From contig CM063291.1 in NCBI GenBank assembly GCA_032173965.1, forward strand, positions 20,153,649 through 20,217,648: a stretch of 64,000 nt of DNA. The letters are read 5' to 3'. The notes below the pieces were generated by a model. It had not been told where the DNA came from and made no database searches. It saw nothing but the letters and a program-made list of their open reading frames with translations. The position numbers were made by a program, and so were the translations under genes. Source of the DNA: Sitta carolinensis (Eukaryota; Chordata; Aves; Passeriformes; Sittidae). Numbering within the stretch: position 1 is the stretch's first letter; each line of letters begins with the position of its first letter. Below are positions 44,610 to 58,000 of the stretch, piece by piece.

Positions 44610-45442
44610 TATTTCTGAAAATTAAGCCCTGGTTAAAATAGGTGTTAGGTTCTTGGATCAGGATTGTGCTATCATGGAGATGGGGTCATTCTCGTGTAAA
44701 ATCCTGGAAACTATGGAGAAAGATGGGACAAACCAGAAAGGCAGACAGAGAAGTGCAAGGCTGCGTGAAGCTCTGGCTGATTAATTCTACCTTTATAAAG
44801 ATGTAAGGTGGTGTTTTAACAAAGACATGACAGACAGCTCGCTGTTCAGTCTTCAGTCATCTTTGTGTGCAGGTGAGCTAAGGCCAGGCCTTTCTCTCTG
44901 GCACTCACTCACTTCACATGGCTCCCAAGCAACTTCATCACACAGAAACCACAACACGCAGCACTTGTGCCAAACTATTCCCTGACAGTTCCAGGTAGGA
45001 GCATGCTGAGAGTGTAGAATCTCTTGTTCTCAGGACTAATGTTGATGATGCATTAAGAGGCTTCACAGGGTTTTCCCAGCTGTGGTGTTCTCTGTGTCCA
45101 TCACCCTGTCTGTTTCATGAGGTAGAGCACAGCCCGCTCAGGGAGGCACAGTGTAATTGTGCTGCTTCCAGTCCTGGCAGGACACCTGCTCCGTGCAGGG
45201 CTTGGTCTGATAGACACCACTGGTGGGTTTGAACAACCACCTACAGGTTCCTTTCAGTAAGGGGGAAAAAAAATGGACATGGAAGGAAATGGAACATTAA
45301 AAGAATTTGGGTTACAGAATCTGCTTTGCTGGGAGAAAAAAAAATCTATTTTCTATGTATTATTCTGATTTGCAGTAGGGAACCTGGAGAGAAATGAAGT
45401 TATAGTCTGGGGGAAAAAAGAAAAAGCAAAATAAACCTGACA
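44610..45442. other. Intergenic, no gene recognised
   Basis: Ordinary mixed sequence between the second LTR and the C-rich tract. I see no coding exon or known repeat. Confidence 0.6.
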
Positions 45443-45471
45443 CACCACCCCACCCCACCCCCCCCCCCCCC
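45443..45471. repeat. C-rich simple repeat with G-quadruplex/i-motif potential
   Basis: ACC, ACCCC, ACCCC, then A and a run of 14 C (45458-45471). The minus strand thus has four or more G-runs separated by single T, which satisfies the usual quadruplex pattern. It lies about 250 bp before an isolated CpG island. Confidence 0.85.
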
Positions 45472-45719
45472 AAGCCCTCTAGCATTTTATGAAAGTATGG
45501 CTATCTCGCTATTTTTATTCTTATTTTAGTGGTGATGTTTTTTAATCTACATATTTTTTTATTAAGAGAAACGCTGGGGTTTTTTTGTTTTTGTTTTTCG
45601 GGTTTTTTGGGTTTGTTTTGTTGGGTTTTTTTGTGCCTGGAAATAGTACAGACTGTCAAAAATGGCAAAGATATTTGTTTTTGTGATTTGCTAATAAAGC
45701 GTTGGAAAGCAGGACCAGG

Positions 45720-46035
45720 TGTGTGTCTGTTTGGCCCAGCCCGGGAGCAGGGCCGCAGGCGAGGCCCCTCAGCCGCAGCTGTGGAGGCCCCGAGGGCGGG
45801 AAGCGGCAGCGCCTCAGGGCGGAGGGGGAAGCGGGCCCGGGCCGGCCGCTCGCGGGCTGCGCAGGAGCCGCCGCCGCGACACCGGCTCGCCCTGTGGCCA
45901 GGGAGAGCTTGATGGGCCCGATGGGCCGTGCTTGCCCCTCAGGACCGAGGTCCCCACAGCGAAGCGCCGTGTCCCGCCCTCTCGGCAGCGATCTAAGCCC
46001 GGCGACTGCCGAGCCCAGCAGTTCTGCTATTGCTG
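45720..46035. promoter_or_regulatory. Isolated CpG island between DAPK2 and the next promoter
   Basis: An abrupt CpG-dense block (GGGCGGGAAG, GCGGGCCCGGGCCGGC, GCCGCCGCCGCG and similar) lies about 4.4 kb past the short-isoform stop codon and 18 kb before the right-edge island. It is preceded by AATAAAG at about 45691 and T-rich sequence. It could be an unannotated promoter (lncRNA or alternative first exon of the downstream gene), an enhancer-like CpG island, or a GC-rich retroelement remnant. Long frames through it overlap in several phases and have no protein homology I recognise. Confidence 0.5.
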
Positions 46036-49000
46036 CCCTCGCCTCTGGTCTGTGCTGTCTTACTCAATTTCCTTTCGCTTTTAATAAGAGGTATTGTTCC
46101 TGTCTATATTTGTATGTAAATCAAGGAATTTGTATGCGCAGGGAGACGGAGGTATGTATTTAACAATGTCCGGTTGAGAATCAAAGAACTCGGAGGCATT
46201 TCTTTCCCTCTCTCATTTCTATATGGTCGCTGTAACTAGTTGCTATTCTGTATTGCTCACATAAATGTCTATTTCGTCTTCACATAAACATCAAACTTTT
46301 ACCAGCTTTAGTGCTCAGATGGAAGGTGATACATAATTGTCAGCATGTGTGTTTCAGTGAGAGGAGTTAAGGGGGGTCAGGTGCACCTTGTTACTGGCCA
46401 GGGCTGGCAGTGAACCGTCACCTGGAAGTGATCATGACCTGATGAGGTGATATTACAGCAATCCTCAGCCAGCTGGAGCACAAAGGGTAGGAGGCTTGTG
46501 GGGGATGGCCAGACTTGTATCCCAGCTGGAGTGAGCAGGTGTGTTGCTGAGGCTCAGAGGCAGACGTTTGGCCCTGAGGTAGAGCTCCTGGTGACTTGAG
46601 AACATGAAGGTTTCAAATGGACAAGAAGTCATGGTCCTTGTCATGGTAAGTAATCTTGCTGATGGAAGGGTGAATGGAGGAGAAGCCTTGGGGAGCCCTG
46701 GTGGAGAGGAGAATGGGCTTTCACTATGTGAGAAGATGGGAAGGAATGGCTGACCTGGCAGTGGGTCTGGTGTGTACACAGGGGTCTATGTCCATGCCCT
46801 GTGTACAACGTACCCCATATCAGAAACATGGGTGATCCAGGAACCTAAGCATGGACCTAGGGTTCTACCTGCAACTCTTGTGCCAGAGCCTGCTCAAGTG
46901 TCTTCTCACGGTGTCATTGCTGATGTAGTTTACTGTTGTTTTTGAGGGGTAGGTGCAGAGACTGTTACTGAGCATTAGCTTTTTTAAGTAGTTTGCTACA
47001 AGTTGTGACAGTCCATCTCAGAGGTGTGACGTTTTCCTGTTCTACTTGGAATTGTGCTGAGTCAGGCCTTTTTAGGGTGGGATGTATCTGCTTGACAGAA
47101 AACCTAAGAAAAATAGCATCACATCAGTATTTCCTAAAATGTTTTTCCCAAGGATGAACCTTGTGAGCTACATACAATGCTTTGTTAAAAATAATTGTTT
47201 GAAGTATCTTGTGTGTGTGTCTTAATATAACAATTATTTGGTGAAAAAAAAAAAAAGCTCTTAGGTAATTCAGTTACCTAAATCTTTTTACTCTATATGC
47301 ATAAAATATGCTGTAATGTATTGGTATGAAATTTGAATTTAATTAGATTTCCTGTTTTGAAGTGTGGAAGAGCCTTTCTAATTTTTGGTTTAGACCCTCT
47401 CATTCAGTTAGCAAAGGATGGGAAATATTATTTTGTTTTAGTCCTAGTCATGCAATTCAAGAGAAAACAGCATAAGGATGGAGTTTGGGTGTTGGTGCTG
47501 ATCCTTTAATCTTGTCTTAGTTCCTGCTGAGCTTTTAATAGCTGCAGCATATAAAGTTAAGTCCTCAGAAGTCTGCAGAAAGTGAAGTCTGATTTTGATA
47601 TGTGAATGACTCAAAGCCCATGATCATGAAAAGCTGGGAATATGTAATGCTACTCTGTCATCTGGAGTGTTCCATTTCCCTGCATCTGCACTTGGATCAA
47701 AGCAGGAAGAAAGGCTTTTCTGAGTCAGGCACAGGGGCGCTCTGCAAGCCAGTAGTAGTGGAAGTCAGTACTTAAAATGCAGTGTCCCCTGCACAGTGTG
47801 TGTCTGTACCTGGGTTTGTACTCCTATGAGCAAAGCAACAAGTCAGAGATTCCAAATCCTTTCCCAGAGTTCAGTTATTCTGCCAGGAAGAAATTCTACA
47901 GGACTCTGTAGGACATCTGAAGTGACATAAAGCAGGCAGCTGTGTAGTTGAAGTAGATCCAAAGCCAGTTGGTGGGGGCAGATGAGTTACCAAATGTGTT
48001 GTGTTGTGCCAGGGGTCAGAAGTTGGCCCTGCTCATTAACAGACTCGTGACTTGTGGGCCAAGGTTGTGCTGTTACGCAAATACTGACCTACATTTGGGT
48101 TTGTTTGGTTTTTTTTCCTCATCCTAAAGACTGAATTCATAGAGCTATTCCATTTGATGTGCACAATGTTGGAAAAGTATAATGTACATGAGAATATATA
48201 GTCTCCCAAAGTTATTAATGCAGAGTCACTATAATGCCATTGTAATTTAATTTACTATGTAAACTAAATGACTGACCAGTTAGCAGAGCAAACTGTATAA
48301 AATAATTTAGATCTCTAGTTTTTGGCTTTCTAGAGAATGTAGGACAATTTATTTTATTTTTGATGAATGTATCAAATGTATCCTGGTGTTACTGATAGAG
48401 GTAAATATAGTCATGTATGTGGAGTTGCAAAGACCTCAGCTTTTCCTATAGATGGTAAATACAGATTTTTTTTCAGACTGCAGTTAGAGGAACCTGGATA
48501 GTGCTGCTTACAGGAGGGACAGCTGTGTTTTCTGCACACAGAGATGTCTCAGAGTTGCACATAGTGAGTTTGAACCAGTTCTGTCCTTCAGAAGCCTCTG
48601 CTCTCTGGAGCAAAAGGTGCTTGTTTCTTTCCTGTAGTTTCTTTTCATGGTCAGCTATAACAGCTCCATTCCAGAAGTGATTTCCTGGGTGTCAATGCTC
48701 AGAGCCAATGGGTGTCACCTTGTTTTGCTTTGAAAGCTGAGGCCATTTAGTCTGCAATGGCATGTGCTTAAGGCATTTGGGCTAAAATACAGAAATGGCC
48801 CTTGTGTGCCTTGTGGCTACCAGAGGTCTCACCCCTTCTCAGCTGAGAGCTCAACACCAGGGTAATTAAAAATACTCACTCCCTGTGCTCTGAGCAACCT
48901 CCAAGTGCAGAGAGTGAGCGAGAGAGAAACTGCGGCACCTCTGGTAGCTGTGTTGAATGAAGGGCTTGGCCATCTCCACAGTAGAACCTTGATGCCTGGT

Positions 49001-52000
49001 TCCAGCTTTGACAGTTCAGGGCTGCCTCTAGAGGCAGACACTCTCCCACGGTCCAGTACAGAACTGAAGGAAAGAAGCCTTGAAGAGGAGTTAGGCTTCA
49101 GGTATGGTTTTTTTTTTTTTTTTTTTTTTATTCTATGTCTTACCTAGGGCCCATTAGTAAATATGGAAATGTTTTTCTATTATGTGTAGAATGATTTGAT
49201 GAGGCGCTAAAAAGCACTTGAAAAGCTTTTTAAATAATTTTTTTTTTTTTAATGGTGGGGAAAAACACCTCCAACTGTTTAGTTTAACCTGGTGTTGTAG
49301 GTCCTTGCTCTTCAGTGTCTTTTTTGTAGGGATAGAATGCACTTCAGAGGGCAGTTTGTTGGATATGCTAGTTTAATATTAGAGTTGCACCAAGGGTTTT
49401 GAACATTAGTGCATATCAAAGTTCCTGTTTTTAGTGGAAGAGTTTTTAGAGCATGCCAAACATGGGTGGGATGCACCTGAGGTGGCACAGACTAAGTGCT
49501 TGAGATAGCCTTATCAGTGACATCCATGTGTTCATAGGGAAAGTCTGCCAGCTTTCACTTTTCATAAAATACTGTGTAAAAAACTGATACAGTTTTCATG
49601 AAAATGAAAAATTTTCTTTTTGCGTCATAAGTGCCCAAGGAGGCAGAAAACGTAAGTTCAATGCCTATATTCTACCTAGGATGGGACAGGGGAGGTGGGT
49701 TTCAATCTCTTCAGAAACAGCAGTGATCTTCTGTAAGAATACCTGGAAGGGAAAGACCTCTGAACAAAATCTCTAGGGAGCAGAATGAAGATAAAAGTGC
49801 TAGTACACCTTTACAAATTGTCAAACCAGTATGTTTGCAAGAGTCTGTGGGTTCGTGTCTTACTGTCTTTTGATGCAGATTTCTTGCCTTGTTCTCCTCA
49901 CCCCAAACTGTATTTTCACTCAGATATTTCATTTCAAGGAGCACTGATTGTTTATTTCTTTTAAAAGTCACTGTAAGAATTCCATATGTTCATTCTGTTT
50001 GTTTTGAAAATCAATGGGCTACCACTGGAAATGGGGCTGAGAATTTTTTTTCCCATTAATGGTGATGAACATTTATTCTGTTTAATGGCTTTGGCTCAAC
50101 TGAATAAAATAAAACCTAATGGAGTGTTCAGATGGGTTTCATTTTTTATAAGTTCAGGTAACAATGACATGGGCCAAAATGCCCTGTGGGGAAATAGAGG
50201 TTGTTTCACCACAGGATGTCATGCCAAGCCCATGTGTCTTTAGAACTACCTGTGCAAATAATTTATGTCTAGTGTTAAAGGTAGACCAAGCAGGGTCTCA
50301 CACCACTGAACCTATCTGCTGCTAGAAAACTCTTATTAACAGAAGAGAGCAGTAAAAATCTCTTCTGTCAATTTAAACTGAAATTAAAAGCACAGCAATA
50401 ACTGAATGTGACAAAAATGGCAATGCTGCCTTGCAATTTTGGGACATGACTTTCAATGCCTTTTGGGACAGGCTCTTCATGACAAAACCTGCACAAGCAG
50501 TTTGCATGCCTCAGCTTCAAGCAATTTCTGTAATTGAAATTAATTAAAATACTTACTACCTGCTGTGATCTGATGTGTCTGTATCTGGCTTTGTTACTGC
50601 TCATATAAAAGGGGATGCCTGATCTTTAATAAACAACATGATCTGCAGGAAATTTGAAAGATTCTGGCAGAACAGTGTTAATTTGGGAGACACAGATCAG
50701 CAGTCCAGCAGGTGAATTTTAGCAAGGAAGAGGACTGACCTGTCTTTTTTAGTGTTTTTGTGAGCATTAGACCTTCTTCAAAAACATGCTGAAAAATCAG
50801 AGGGCCAAATTTTGGGGGTTTCTGGCTGTTCAGGAGCTGCTGTTTGTCTTAGGTAAGTGGTGCATTGGACATAGTTGAAGCAGCCTGATGGGGGTTTTTT
50901 GAGTGGTGATTATTAGGGAGACACCTTCTTTGCCCCCTTAACAAATATTCTATGTACAGTACATTTGAGGGGAGGCTGCTGACAAGATACTTATCTGCAA
51001 GATGTTATTTATCTGCAAGTGGCAGATAAACACTCTTCTGTGGTGGCTGTAATATTTCCTTCTCCTTCTGTTGTCACTTCTGCAAAACGTAGCCTGGAAG
51101 TAGTAACACCCTGACTGAAAAAACTCTTATCACTCCAAATGACACTGATGGGAATGTGAGATTCATAGTCCCACGAGGTAACAGGGCTGATGGAGTGAAT
51201 CTTTTGGGCTCCAGAAGGGTGACTAAAGGCCTAAAAGAGACTTGTTGAGCACTCCCCATATGGTTTGACCTGTGTTCCTGACTCTGCACCCAGAGAACAT
51301 CTCTGAAAAGAATTAGATTCTTTTCCACTTCCTAGTGGAAGAATCAGTGAAAATCCCTCTTCTGGATTGAAGCAAAAAAAATTTCCTCCAGAAAAAGCTG
51401 TGTTCTGTGGGACCAAATGGTGCCTTTCAAAACAGATATTCTAGTATCTTTGTTTATGTCTCCTACTTGAGCATCAAATGAGCTCAGTGGGCTTTCCTGG
51501 CAAGCTGATAGAACACATGTCCCTAAATGACTAAATCAGTCTGATTCCATTTCTCACTACTGCTTGTGAGCAACACAGATGGTTCTGATTCAAGTAAATA
51601 CACCTCATATGCTAATGCTTGCAGTGCTGTGCATTACACCTGTGCCAGGACTGGAGCATGGGTTCTGAAAGGTGTTTTTCCCTGATGAATCTCTGCACCT
51701 GAATTTAAGGCTGATAAAGCAGTTGACAAAAAAAAAGAAAGTCAAAATTTGTTAGGGAGCTCAATTAAACCATTGTATAGCACGTATTATTAAGAGGTAG
51801 CTGCAGTGTTTTTTCTCTTGGCTTTGGTTAGTACCAGTGTCTATCACAGTCTGCTTTGACACTAATTAAACCTAAATCTGCAAGGTGATGTGCAGTAATT
51901 AAGAAAAATAAAAATGAATAAATTAATTAATAAAATCAAGAAAAATCTGCCTGAGAACCAAAATGTGTGACTTGCTTAGTTTAAGGCAAAAAATCTACAA

Positions 52001-55000
52001 CTAGCAGTAGTTCTTCAGAATATATTTCTTCTCAGAAGCAATGGAAACTCTGTATGAAAATTGAGCAAAATGAACTTCCAATGTTGTCATGGGAATCTAA
52101 GAATCAGTTGAAAAGCCAGTTTTCTGTATTGAATCAACAGTAGTGTTCATTTGTTTTCAAGTTAAGGCATTTTATTTGGTAACAGAGGAAAGCTAAGAAT
52201 GTTTAAATGCTCCTTCACACAGGTTTCACCTTACCCCACCCAGCCTCTTATGTTTTTTTGTACTTGTAGCAGCTTTGCTTAACAACTCCCTAGAGAAACA
52301 GGGACCAAAAGATTACACAAGTTTTGTAAAAAGAAAAAAATATCTAAACCCACCACATTAAAAAAAAAAATTGGAAAGTTAAGAAATGTTATGTACTTTT
52401 CAAATCAATTTTTGTGCAGCTATTTTAATCAAGCTTTCATAATGTTTATGTACAGTAAACTTTTCCTGTACTTAATAGCTATATTCAGCTCTTGCCATCC
52501 AGAAGAAAGGTCATGTTAATGTCCCAGTATCGTTCTAATTGCATGAAGTAAAGATTTTATCTCTTTACCAATTTTTCTTTCTAATGACTACTGCAGCTTT
52601 CTTATGCTCTGTTGAAATAGCATATTACTGAAACTATTCTCAGGCAGTACAGTTCATGCCAGATACATGGTTTGCACTTGAGCATGTGTTAAGTCTTAAG
52701 TACTTTGGAAGTGACACTATTTACTTTTGAATTTTGCTCAGTAAAAATGTAAATAGGACAGTGGTTTTGAGCGCAGCGACTTCAGGGAAAGTTATGTGTA
52801 GAGCTATAGAATGTTAGTCAAGATCCCTTCAGATCCAAATGCTTAAGATCAGCAGAATTGAAACATAAGGTAAGAAAAATGCATCTGTCCTTCAAATGGC
52901 TTTAAGTAATACATAAAAGAAATTAGCAAATTTGTTACAGTATTATATTTAAAATACCTTACCATGTTTGTACGTGGTGTCTAAACACCATCTAGTCGTG
53001 GGCAGCTTTCAGAATGGTGTGAAATATCCTCTAAGGCTTAGCAAGACACTGATCAACTTGACTTCTTTTGTCACCTGGCTTCTTGCTGACAAAAATCGAG
53101 CATGTTCATGAAAAGACTAGATTCATGCTTATTTTTAAATATAGGCTTAAAACCTTCTTGACTTCTCACCAAACTGTAACTTAAGGGGAGTTAAGCATCT
53201 GATCACTTCATAGGCAAGATACAGAAATTACGACTCACTACTGTGAGAAGTTGCTGGGCATTTCCTAGGTGGTATTTTTTTGTTCTCTGATCCCGTATCC
53301 CAAAATGTGAAGTGACTGTGTGTTTGGAGGTGCCCCATAGTTGACACCATGTCAAGCTGCAGTGCAGATGCCCTGTAGCTCTTGTGCAGGGATCGCTGCT
53401 GGCTGGGGCAGGCTGGCCCATAGCCCATGTCACTAATTGCTTTCAGCATGCCTGAGCTGTGCCCTGCTGCTTCACTGGGATCCAATGCCTGTCCTTTGTT
53501 TCCTGTCCTACATTGCCCTGTAGTCCTTCTCCCATGTCACATTCTTATGTCAAACTATAGTGCAGCATAGCCTTATTTCTAATGCTGTAAAAAACATTAT
53601 TTTCAGATAGAGGAACACCTCGAATTGAATTAGAAGTCTGATCCTGAGCTCCCTGAAGGACAGGGTTAGGCATCTCTACCAGATGCACTTCTGAAGGAGC
53701 TTTGACCTATGCTGTGCTCTCTCTCTATTTAGATCTAAGCATTCCTGTCTTTGTAAAATCTGAAAGTCCTTCTCAGTGGCCTGCTTCAAAGGAAGAGGCC
53801 GTATCTGTGCTCTTTTCAGTGCTGTAGACTTTTTATCTGTCTTGCCTCAGTATAGGCATGACTGTGAATCCTGGGGCATGTTAGAGCAGTCAGGAATGGA
53901 ATGAGCTTTGGTTTGAAAATTCACATGTCCCCATCAGTGCCTGGAAAGATGGACAGGCAGATACCTGCCCTCCCTGTTATTTCACTGTTTTGCCTAATTG
54001 TCTCCCTGCTTCGTGTGCTTGACAGCCTAATCTCTTCTCCAGTGCCCAGCTCTGGTACAGTTTCATCCCCATAATTCCCTGGTGGGGAATGGGATCATAA
54101 GACAAAGCCTAAGGGCTTTTGGGTGTGTGCAGGGGTCCTGGCAGCGGGGTGCTGGAGAGCATCACTACAGGTCTTCACAGGGTTTCTGCCCAAGAGATAC
54201 CAGTAATGGGTATACATCAAGCAGAGTACTCTTGCTTGATGGGTATTGTGCCAAGGAGCTTCGGTTTTGCCCAGACCTTTTGGAAAGGCCTCATGTAAGT
54301 GATCACTCTCTTTCACTAATCGTACCAATGTATTTATAAAAATTTTCCACTTTATACCTTGTCCTTTGAAATCCAGAGGCAAGACCCAGCAATGTTTCTT
54401 CATGCTTCCTTCTCTTGCAAATCCTGAGCACGGTTTTCCTCTCAGCATTCTCAGTCCATGTCCCAGATTACTTTCCTGCAAAACTGCTGCTGCTGTGGAC
54501 AATGCTTCTGCATTACCTTCCTGTAGTGTTGATTCCTTGTTTTCACAGTATCATTTCAACTTTTGATTCAAGGTAGACACCCTTACATGAAGTGTGCAAA
54601 TGTAATAGAAAGCATTCTCCATGTGCTTCAACTGCCTTGCTGCTTTTGGTTTAGTTGGGTCATGACTGTTGCATCACTTCTAAACTGTGGCCAAAGTAAA
54701 TGACTGTTTTTTTTTGTTTGTTTTTTTTTTTTTTTGTCTTCAGTCATGAACTTTAAAAACAGTTCTTCCAGCAGCACAGTAACAGTAATGTTAATTTGTG
54801 TTGTTTTTTTCAACTGCTGCATGAAAGGATGACATCGGTTTTTGTTTTAATTCCTTTGGCATATTTTTCTTAAGACACCTGTTACATTGAAGAAGAACTA
54901 AAGACATTACTTGGAGTGGCATCTCCAAGTATTAAAATAGTTTGTTGTGTATGGTTATACATCTTACAAAAAGCTTACGAAAGATGGTGGGCCAGTTAGA

Positions 55001-58000
55001 ATCCAGGCATTGAAAATATTACAGACAAAATAAAATACCAAACAGTATCACTCCTGTGCCTCCCTCGACTTCTCTGTTGTACCCAGCCAATGCTGGAGCC
55101 TCTCCTCTGCTGAGGCTCACCTGAAGGAGCACTGAAGTGGGACATGTGCCAGGCTACAGGACATGGGTCCCCCTGGCAGTGCAAGGCAGTGGCTGCTGCA
55201 CTGGTTGTGTTGTGTGTACTGAGCGGAGGCCAACTAGAATAAAGTGTATCTGCAGGCTGGCTGGCCTTGCGGTGCAGGGGGCTGGGTCACATGTTCACAT
55301 GTTGATGAGAGAGAGAGAAATTGGAAAATGCCCTTAAAAAGGGGAGGAAGGGTAGTGGATGAGGGCAGCAGGGGAATGACACTGAGGAGAAACTGGGAGA
55401 GGTGGGAAAGGGTCACTGTATTGAACAGTGTAGGCAGCAAACATTAGGGGAGGTGTAGGAGATGGCAGTGGGTGTGGGCCCACCCACTGTCCTTAGGCGT
55501 TGTCCATGTACCATGTCCTGGAACCTTCCAATACAATAGGAGTTTTTATTTCTATGACACCCCACAGTAACAAAAAAGAGATGGCTGTTGTCGTCCCCAT
55601 TTCACCATGCTGAAATTAGCCATTCTGGCACCTGTCTTATCAGTAGGTTTAATTCCATAGCTTGGACTTTGTTCTTAGCACCAATATTCAGCACTGGATA
55701 ACCTCACTGAAATACAAATGTGAGAGCAGGACCAAATGGGATCCCAAAGCCTCTCCTTGCTCAAAGGCTGGCACAGCAGGTATCTAATTGTACATTGATA
55801 TGGTAAACTCTATATGTGATAGCAGAGAGTAGGAACTTATTGAGTACTTTAGCTGGAAGCAGAAAACTGATATAATGAATTTCTAAGCTAATTCAAAAAA
55901 TGATCCATAAAGTTCAGATAGCAGTAACTTATATCCCATCCTAAATATGCAAATTATTCAGAGGATGTATTGATGGACTGTTCTTCAGGACACCACCTTG
56001 GTTAAACAGGATGCTCTTTGCAGCCCTTTTTGAGCAAAGGGCAGAGCTTTTGTTCATCTAGCCAAACATTTCTATATAATGGAACTGCTTTCCATTTCAG
56101 AGCAAAACTTGGGGTTATTTTGGGGTTTTCTTTTTCTGTTAGGAGAATGCCAGTGTTTTTTAAAACAAAAAGAGGGTGGTAGTTTTGTTTCACTCTTGGG
56201 AAAAGGAGTGAAAGGTATTTATTTTCCATGTGATTCTCTAAATAAATTGATTTAACACTATCTTTGTAGACTGTTGTGTATTTGCCTTGCTCTTTTTTTA
56301 TTTCTTTTTTTTTTTTTCCTTCAGTTTTGTTGGCTTATACTTGTTTTCATAATTCTCATTGTGGAATTGGCTGAAGTGTTTATTAGTGTCTCATGATATA
56401 AATGTTTTAGCTCATCTCTTTTCTGGGTGATTTAGGGCTGAATTAGCTATGTCAAAGAGGAAATATCTGTTGGTTGCTCTGTGATTCTGTCTATCAAGAC
56501 CAGGACTTCATGGCACATACTAATCCAGATATGTGTGGAAGGAGCTCTGGGCTTTTGGGTTAAACCCTGGTATTGGAAAAGTTGCTCCATCTGCCTTGGC
56601 TTAGTTTTTACCTCTCTGAAATGGAGATGATGATAGCACTCCAAGTGAAAGATTTGGTTCCAGTATTCATTTGGAAAGTCTCCCTTGTGAGTAGGCACAT
56701 TCCTTGCCCAGCAGCAGCCAGGTGCTGTGGTGGAAGCAGCCCCAGGAGCTGTGTGGGACAAGAAAAAGCAATTTGGAAGTTTATCAGTCCCTTCTACACA
56801 GACCACTATGAACAGGTGCTTTCTTGTAAAAGGAGAATATTAGGTAACATGCTGAACTGAAACAGAGCCTCTCCTAAATGTATTGGGATGAGATAACTCT
56901 ATCCTATTTGTACCTTTTTAACCCCCATCTAAGAGAAAGAAGATTCTTTTTGAAAAATGACGTGAGATCTCAAAGTGAAAGGTGTGGGAGCATGTTATTT
57001 GTCTTGTGGTGTTTGCTGGAAAAAAATTGAATGCAAGAACAAATGGAATAAGAGGAAATGTGAAAACAATGGGAGGAGAAAAACTGCTTTTAGCCTTACA
57101 GAGTAGTCATTGATTCATGAAAGCACAACGATAATTCCTCATTGTACAGCTTTCAGACGACAGATAGAATATTCACTTTGAGTTCAAGACTAGAAAAATG
57201 TTAATGAACTGTCAGAAGCCAAAGAAAAGTCAGTTAAAAAACCAGCAGTTAGAGGACTAGGCATTGGGAAAGGTAGTGAAATGGTGGATAGTAGACATAA
57301 TCAAGAAATACAGCTGTCAGAATTGAAAAAGAAGATAAACTCAGAGAAAAAACAAAATTGCTTTTGTAGCTCAAGTTCAGAAGAGGAATTCTGGGTCAAT
57401 AAATAGTCATAAGTTTGGGTTTTTTCCCTAGAAAGTTTTTTTTTAAATCTGTGTTTTGCAATTTTTATGTGGTTTAATCTGAGGAATTATCTAGATAACA
57501 TGGAAAAAGAAATTATTTCTAAAAATGCTAAACAATACATTTGCATATGCTGTACAGACAGAATATTTCACAGTGTCTTTAAGGCCTTGAGGCTTCATGT
57601 GGCACAATTACCTGAGTACTGTGTGTAATCATGGTCTTGGAATTGTGTTAATTTTGAGGACAACTCTTATCTTTTTTATGCATTTGTGTTCTGCAAAGAA
57701 AAGTTAAATCACGATTATAAAAAAAATGCCTTTCCTAAGTTTAATATTTGTTAATTCCTTTTATAAGATTGTTATATATTTTGACTTACAAAATTAAATT
57801 CTTGATGGAAAAAATTATGCATAGGATCTTGCATGAAACAATTGTGGTAAAGGATAATAATATTTTACATTTGTGCAAAAAGATTTGAGTAATTTGAAAG
57901 CAAGCCTGTGCCAGTTGTTAGGTGTTATCATATTTCAGAAAGAAATAATGAGGAAGGGGACTTACTCAAGGTCATATGGCCTCAGTGAAAAAAACAGAAG

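Noticed and set aside
44199..44625. Two overlapping + strand frames of about 136-139 codons, Lys/Gln-rich
   Set aside because: They lie inside the minus-strand LTR and arise from its A-rich tract; no retroviral or cellular protein motif.
45702..46163. Frames of 121-153 codons through the isolated CpG island
   Set aside because: Overlapping phases with GC-driven composition and no recognisable homology; kept as a CpG island rather than a gene.
48905..49147. 80-codon frame with plausible composition in the intergenic region
   Set aside because: No splice signals, homology or conserved motif, and it runs into a poly-T tract read as polyphenylalanine.
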